From JANQEA01 sp964466035 (lineage in GTDB: Bacteria; Bipolaricaulota; Bipolaricaulia; UBA7950; UBA9294), in assembly GCA_964466035.1 (NCBI GenBank), contig CAYXLR010000007.1, positions 40,054 through 104,053 on the forward strand: a DNA stretch of 64,000 bases, written 5' to 3'. Positions 59,892-64,000 of this stretch are shown here, in pieces. Positions within the stretch are counted from its first letter, which is position 1, and every line of letters starts with the position of its first letter. The notes beneath the pieces were generated by a model. It had not been told where the DNA came from and did not search any database. It worked only from the letters and a program-made list of their open reading frames with translations. The translations under genes were made by a program, and so were the position numbers.

Positions 59892-60043
59892 TACGCAATC
59901 TCCTCTTGCTTGGCGAAGCTCGTGGAATACGGAGGGTTCCAGATTGATGAATTGCGAGAACGCGAATCACGTGCACTGGGGCTGGCAAGTGTCAGCCTCA
60001 GCCGCCTCGGCTTGGGTTTCGGGCGCGCGCGCTGGCTAATCAT
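59891..60043 (-). CDS. Micro-ORF 2 of the E2-E1-JAB operon (50 residues)
   Basis: ATG 60043 to TAA 59891-59893, sharing bases with the patatin ATG (TAATG). The product is Arg/Ser/Pro-rich, starts MISQRARPKPKPRRLRLTL and ends SFAKQEEIA. It is in the same frame as micro-ORF 1 and separated from it by one TAA plus two codons. It is either a real coupled peptide or the 3' half of a broken ~100-codon gene. No family is recognised. Confidence 0.45.
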   Translation of the reverse strand: MISQRARPKPKPRRLRLTLASPSARDSRSRNSSIWNPPYSTSFAKQEEIA

Positions 60044-60049
60044 GAGATC

Positions 60050-60196
60050 TTACCTCGCTGGCTCGCAGTGCGTGGGGGAGATCACATGCCGCATGTCCAG
60101 CGCAACGTGTCTACCACCGCGGCCATCAGGAGAGGTGTGCTTTCCCGATTTCTCGCTGCGATTGGTGCGGTTGAGCCATGCTTCGACTTGGGTCAT
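60050..60196 (-). CDS. Micro-ORF 1 of the E2-E1-JAB operon (48 residues)
   Basis: ATG 60196 overlaps the stop of the E2-E1-JAB gene (ATGA) and the frame ends at TAA 60050-60052. The product begins MTQVEAWLNRTNRSEKSGK and ends SPTHCEPAR. If the TAA were read through, the frame would continue into micro-ORF 2. The overlap at the front and the TAATG at the back suggest a single ancestral gene of ~100 codons. It is too short and unlike a ubiquitin fold as it stands. Confidence 0.45.
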   Translation of the reverse strand: MTQVEAWLNRTNRSEKSGKHTSPDGRGGRHVALDMRHVISPTHCEPAR

Positions 60197-62421
60197 GCGC
60201 CACCTTCATAGGGCAGGAGGCTCTCGCGATCTACAATCTCTCCGACGAAACAGCTGATGTGGCCAACATCGCCAACAATCATCATCACTGCCGGCAATCC
60301 ATCGCAATCCATGAGTTCTGTGATCCATTCGAAGACCCGTAGATCGTCGTCGCTTGCAGCGACTCGAACTCCAGTTGGATGGGAATGCCATTCGCCTGTG
60401 TACTCGAGCATTCCATCTGTTGCGATTCTGATTTGGTTAACCTGAGGCTTGAGCCCGTCTCTCCCGCGAACGTACAGCCTTGGCCACTCCTCGCTGTCCG
60501 GAGGTGACGGTATGGTATCTACAATATAGACCACAGAGCGCTCGACATCGATTGAACCAAGGAGGACTCCCCCGGTCTCGTTGGGCAGTTTGCCCTGTCG
60601 GAGGTCATGCAGCCTACGAAGAAGGCCATCATCTGTAAGCACGGTCCAATCGCCGATTTGGAGCCGTATCGCTTCTGAGGGATCGACCTCAATGTATGAC
60701 ACTGCCCCGTCTTCTTGTGACCTCCAGACAGCTACCCGTGCGTTGGGCTTGTCCAGCACATCCGGGATCGCCGCTGCCGCGATTCCTGCATGCAGCGCAA
60801 CCAGGCATTGGGGCATTTGACTTGTGAGGTCTCTACAGGATTGTCCATAGCGCAGGCGGGACGGGGGCGACGCCAGATGCCCAGAGAGACGCTCATCCTG
60901 AACGCAGGCACGGTAGTACTGCATTTCCAGAACGTCGAGAGGGAGCAGTCGGTTGTCATCCTCGGCTAACAGAACCAAATCGGTACCCGTGGGCGACATG
61001 AACACAGACAAGCACCTTGCAGTCCGGCCCTCGGCAGATGCAAGATGGCGAGCCACCGAAACAGAGGCAGACATGTCGAGGATCGCGGCAGCAGAATCAA
61101 GAGCTTCTTGGACTTCCGTCTGATGCTCCCCCCCTGTGAAGATACTCGCAGGGATCGCCTCGAATACGTCCTCACCATCGGTGAGCGAGTTGGCAAGTAG
61201 AGCAACTGCCTCACACTTGGGCTTGCCAATGAAGTGGCTAGACAGCGCGTGCCGAGCCACGTTATGGGGTAACAGGAGATCGTGGTCAATGAGCGTCCAT
61301 CGACCGAATCCTCCCCGAGCGAGGTTCATCACAACCTGCGAACCTAGGGCACCTACACCGACAGCGCAAAAGGTCGGCTCCTCCTCGGCTGCGTCGCGGC
61401 CATTCTGATCGGCGAGTGTCTCGGGCGTCATGCCAATGTGTGGATTGAGGACTTCAACTAGAACGTCCTCGCCTCGCTTGCTCTCGTCCAGGCGTGCGCT
61501 GAGGAAGTACTTGTCGCGGTATCGGTCCAGGAGTCCGATCGACTGGCCAACCACACAGATCGGGGCTGCAATCGAGTCCTCGCGGGCTTGAAGTCTTGTC
61601 TGAAAGGCGAAAAGGTTGGGACTCTCTACTGGCCCACCCGCGACCCTCGTTCTCGGAAACGACAAGAGCAATACTAGGTTCGCGTGAAGGAACCTCTCAG
61701 AAGCTTCGAACCTGTCTCGGAGCCATGCCCGAAGGTCGGAGAGAAGATCGACCTCTTCAGCCTCGAGAATGCAGACTAGGTCATACAACGTCTGTGGCCG
61801 CCTATACATCACACCATGCTCTCGCGCAGGGCATTCCAGATAGAACAGCAGATCCACGGACTCGTTGCACCCGCCACGAATGATCTGAAGAGGCTTTCCG
61901 CTAGGCACTGGAGTGAACGTATCGCCGGGGATTAGCAGGATGCCATCAGTACTCAGAAGGACCGCCTCAAGTGGCTGATCCTCCTGGTGCAATCGGCCGC
62001 TCGCGGCATCACTGAGCCATTCCCGTACTCGTTCGACGAACCGCGCTGCCGTCCAGCGTTGCTTAAGATCTCTGTAGGATTCTTCATAGAGGCAGAGGCT
62101 CCGCGGCAGCTCTTCGTCACGGAGATTCAGGTGCGGAACTCGTGGGAAGTCCTCGCGAAGTGCCAGAACCTCGGGTGAAGCATCGTCCGCTTCGGGGAAC
62201 ACGGCTGCAATACGCTCCACGTTCTCTATCGCATTGGCACGCACCTGAGGCAGCTGCGCCTCTACATCGAAGACGACAACCTCTGTAGTATCAGTCCTCA
62301 GAGTCTGTACTAGCGTGGCGTACGTCGTTGACACTCGTCGGAGCCATCTGACCAACTCCACTGCCTTGGGAATGACGAGAGTATTGGCATCAACAGGTGC
62401 GTCAAGTCGGTCTGGGGCCAT
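60193..62421 (-). CDS. E2-E1-JAB triple-domain ubiquitin-like conjugation/deconjugation protein
   Basis: The 742-residue protein combines three activities. Residues ~1-150 look like the Cap2-type E2 domain: VPHLNLRDEELPRSLCLY with candidate catalytic Cys110, then QRWTAARFVERVREWLSDAASGRL. Residues ~345-560 are an E1/ThiF domain: adenylation loop AVGVGALGSQVVMNLARGG (355-362), IDHDLLLPHNVARHAL and Cys529 as possible thioester Cys. Residues ~600-742 are a JAB/MPN protease with a complete JAMM motif: Glu615, His679-Ser-His681-Pro, Ser690, Asp693. Cap2 and Cap3 functions of type II CBASS are thus in one chain. It starts two bases after the MBL gene. Confidence 0.88.
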   Translation of the reverse strand: MAPDRLDAPVDANTLVIPKAVELVRWLRRVSTTYATLVQTLRTDTTEVVVFDVEAQLPQVRANAIENVERIAAVFPEADDASPEVLALREDFPRVPHLNLRDEELPRSLCLYEESYRDLKQRWTAARFVERVREWLSDAASGRLHQEDQPLEAVLLSTDGILLIPGDTFTPVPSGKPLQIIRGGCNESVDLLFYLECPAREHGVMYRRPQTLYDLVCILEAEEVDLLSDLRAWLRDRFEASERFLHANLVLLLSFPRTRVAGGPVESPNLFAFQTRLQAREDSIAAPICVVGQSIGLLDRYRDKYFLSARLDESKRGEDVLVEVLNPHIGMTPETLADQNGRDAAEEEPTFCAVGVGALGSQVVMNLARGGFGRWTLIDHDLLLPHNVARHALSSHFIGKPKCEAVALLANSLTDGEDVFEAIPASIFTGGEHQTEVQEALDSAAAILDMSASVSVARHLASAEGRTARCLSVFMSPTGTDLVLLAEDDNRLLPLDVLEMQYYRACVQDERLSGHLASPPSRLRYGQSCRDLTSQMPQCLVALHAGIAAAAIPDVLDKPNARVAVWRSQEDGAVSYIEVDPSEAIRLQIGDWTVLTDDGLLRRLHDLRQGKLPNETGGVLLGSIDVERSVVYIVDTIPSPPDSEEWPRLYVRGRDGLKPQVNQIRIATDGMLEYTGEWHSHPTGVRVAASDDDLRVFEWITELMDCDGLPAVMMIVGDVGHISCFVGEIVDRESLLPYEGGA

Positions 62422-62423
62422 TG

Positions 62424-63557
62424 CTAACCTGCTCTAGGTGTCCGCCTGACCGTCGCCCGGTCTGAAGCTGACAGGGTCTGCTTGCGCACGGACGCCTTCC
62501 TATCACCAATCTCGATGGTGCACGGTTCCGGAGAACTGGAGTTCGGATGCTGCATAGTCACTACGAAGTTACCAGCAAGATCGTTGAGCACTCCTTGATA
62601 GTAGTTAGCTGCCTGACGGTGGGGCGGGTTCTCATCGTCGTCTTCGTCTGAGCCCTTGAGCGGGATAGGCTTGCTTGTTGAAACGATGATCCCGTGTTCT
62701 TGACCCTGTTCCCGCCAGAGCCAATCTACATTCTCAACTGGCTGCGTCTTATCCTCACCTTTGTCTGGGCCCAGAGCCAGATAGCTGCAGTGATGTGGAA
62801 GCTCTGCAACATCCCAAGCAAGCCGCTCAGGGCGTTCCTTCATGTCGCGAGTTATTGCCACAATGTCTGAAAGGACTTCATGAGTGACGTCCGCCAGAAG
62901 AAGAACCCGTGTCTGGACATCCTGGACCGAAAGGGTTGCTTGCACCACGATGGCATCTTCGTTCCGATCCTCGACCTCATCGTCGTTCAGACGCTTCGCG
63001 AATGGTGAGTGGACGAAGAACTCAACCCCGTCTTCCACCAGGGTGAGCTCAGGCACCAGCTGGCCCGCGTTCGTGATCAGGCCAAGACGATCATCCAGGC
63101 TCACATCATTGGCTTCGCACCATTCGCGCAGACGCTCTGGGCGAGAGAACACACGAATCCCATGGCCCTTCTTCAGGCGATACCGTGCCTCTTTCTGCAG
63201 AATCTTGGCTTCGACCTTCTCGAGAGATGTCTCAGTAATCGCGGCCGCTGGAACCCACAGAGTCTCGATCCTGATTCGATCTTCGCCCTGATACTTCTCT
63301 GCGTGGTCGAGCCAGAAGAACTCCGACATTCCCTTGTAGTGGTCTTCATCTAGGTGAGTAATCGCCAGAACATCAAGCGATTCGCGATTCTCGGATTCAA
63401 GCTTCTCACGGAGAAGCGTAGGCAGATCACATCGCAGATCCCCGTCGTCTTCAGGGTCCCGTGTGTTCGCGTAGTCGAACAGGATTCGCCCCCCGCCTTC
63501 GAGCTCGATGAGACAGCAATCAGCATTCCCCAGTGGGTAGAACGTGAGCTTGTGCAT
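62424..63557 (-). CDS. MBL-fold metallohydrolase (ComEC-like) of the conjugation operon
   Basis: A 377-residue metallo-beta-lactamase-fold protein. The first strands YPLGNADCCLIELEGGGRILFDYAN lead to the metal motif ITHLDEDHYKG (His68, Asp70, Asp72, His73). Later ligands are probably in LLLADVTHEVL and ELPHHCSYLALG. It resembles the hydrolase domain of ComEC and cognate defence proteins, without membrane segments. AGGAGGTG precedes ATG 63557. First gene of the four-part operon. The substrate is unknown; a nucleotide, nucleic acid or lipid phosphodiester is possible. Confidence 0.88.
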   Translation of the reverse strand: MHKLTFYPLGNADCCLIELEGGGRILFDYANTRDPEDDGDLRCDLPTLLREKLESENRESLDVLAITHLDEDHYKGMSEFFWLDHAEKYQGEDRIRIETLWVPAAAITETSLEKVEAKILQKEARYRLKKGHGIRVFSRPERLREWCEANDVSLDDRLGLITNAGQLVPELTLVEDGVEFFVHSPFAKRLNDDEVEDRNEDAIVVQATLSVQDVQTRVLLLADVTHEVLSDIVAITRDMKERPERLAWDVAELPHHCSYLALGPDKGEDKTQPVENVDWLWREQGQEHGIIVSTSKPIPLKGSDEDDDENPPHRQAANYYQGVLNDLAGNFVVTMQHPNSSSPEPCTIEIGDRKASVRKQTLSASDRATVRRTPRAG

Positions 63558-63954
63558 CCAACACCTCCTAGATTCCGCTCAGTAGCATTCCGCCCCGTAG
63601 CCTGTCCGGCAGCTCCACGACGGGATGCAAGCTTCGTTCTCGGACCTTTGCGCCGATCTGGTCGCTTGTGCATCCCCCTTGTTGTCATCTAGAACCTTGC
63701 GTGAGATCCTACGATCGCGTGATATCCAGAGCAAGCGCGCCGGGGATTGCGGCGCCGAACTCGGGGAACACATGCCCTATCTCGTGCTTGCCCAGGGGGG
63801 GGCGATTCGTTCGCGCCGACACGCTCGCGAAACGCACCGCATACCAATGTCACGGCAACGGAACGCCGAGTGAACGGGTGACGGGGTGAAGGAGTGAAAC
63901 CACCTTCCAGGCAAACGCGATCCACGTTGTCGTAGGACGCAATCGGGAGGATCG
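63558..63954. other. Intergenic region without a supported gene
   Basis: About 400 bases between the MBL gene and the next plus-strand start. Short frames exist on both strands but none has a ribosome-binding site or recognisable product. It should hold the promoter of the minus-strand operon; no consensus elements stand out. Confidence 0.5.
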
Positions 63955-64000
63955 ATGACGAGCTTGAGGAGATGCCTGACTGGCCTGTTTGCAGTCGTGG
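63955..64000 (+). CDS. Start of a probable secreted protein (truncated by window end)
   Basis: ATG 63955 behind GGGAGG begins MTSLRRCLTGLFAVV, the basic-then-hydrophobic start of a signal peptide. The rest lies outside the window. Confidence 0.5.
   Translation, partial: MTSLRRCLTGLFAVV

Noticed and set aside
59910..60257. 115-codon plus-strand frame in the gap between the patatin and E2-E1-JAB genes
   Set aside because: It starts at TTG without a ribosome-binding site and runs into the antisense of the JAB domain. The minus-strand frame is coupled at both ends and better supported.
58713..63557. Naming the operon as a standard type II CBASS
   Set aside because: No CD-NTase is visible in or beside the operon and the MBL protein is not a usual CBASS component.

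Overview
The window is GC-rich chromosomal DNA from a bacterium, most likely an uncultured anaerobe or facultative anaerobe. Ferredoxin- and flavodoxin-type redox proteins, NikR-controlled nickel uptake, an F-type ATP synthase whose c subunit carries a sodium-type two-carboxylate motif, split lysine-ketoglutarate reductase/saccharopine dehydrogenase genes, HflKC and a LolA-like protein suggest a deep-branching, possibly diderm lineage. Candidatus Bipolaricaulota (OP1/Acetothermia) would fit, but that placement is a guess: no rRNA gene is present. Genes are tightly packed, with many ATGA/GTGA/TAATG overlaps. Several promoters sit so close to the start codon that the mRNA should be leaderless or nearly so.

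Layout. 1-8 kb: end of frr, then atpI-B-E-F-H-A-G-D with no atpC. Two extra copies of the atpG 5' end and a run of hairpins separate atpA from atpG. 8-12.7 kb: tRNA-Cys, tRNA-Val, a nucleotidyltransferase, and a lysine-degradation operon behind a strong palindrome. 12.8-15.5 kb: a Crp/Fnr regulator, small orphan genes and a TauE/SafE exporter. 15.5-21.4 kb (minus strand): ThiF/MoeB-type E1, GNAT, CcdA plus thioredoxin, and a Zn/Mn-type ABC importer. 21.5-24.3 kb: a secreted small protein and a two-component system. 24.4-27.5 kb (minus): a TrpXYZ-type importer whose leader has a consensus promoter, an aromatic-rich leader peptide and an intrinsic terminator. 27.5-31.3 kb: hairpin array, nikR, and a nickel-type Znu-family importer with an FmdE protein. 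31.3-35 kb: RluA, CYTH, GNAT, pyruvate kinase. 35-40.6 kb: a peptide importer in which DppC, DppD and DppF are one 988-residue protein.

40.6-43 kb is accessory DNA. The last ~30 codons of dppB recur twice downstream, separating an HExxH protein gene from a HepT/MntA toxin-antitoxin pair. 43-46 kb: a secreted protein and an erythromycin-esterase-like protein. 46-49 kb: MerR regulator with a 19-bp-spacer promoter, aldo/keto reductase with Fe-S tail, flavodoxin, flavin-binding protein. 49-52.3 kb: TetR, LolA-like protein and ABC-2 exporter. 52.4-58.4 kb: glycosyltransferase, HflCK, a secreted glycosidase-like protein and a double GNAT protein.

58.7-63.6 kb (minus) is the best candidate for an unusual system. 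One translationally coupled operon encodes an MBL-fold hydrolase, a 742-residue E2-E1-JAB triple fusion, two micro-ORFs in one frame broken by a single stop, and a patatin-like phospholipase. It resembles type II CBASS ancillary and effector parts without a CD-NTase. A partial secreted-protein gene starts at 63955.
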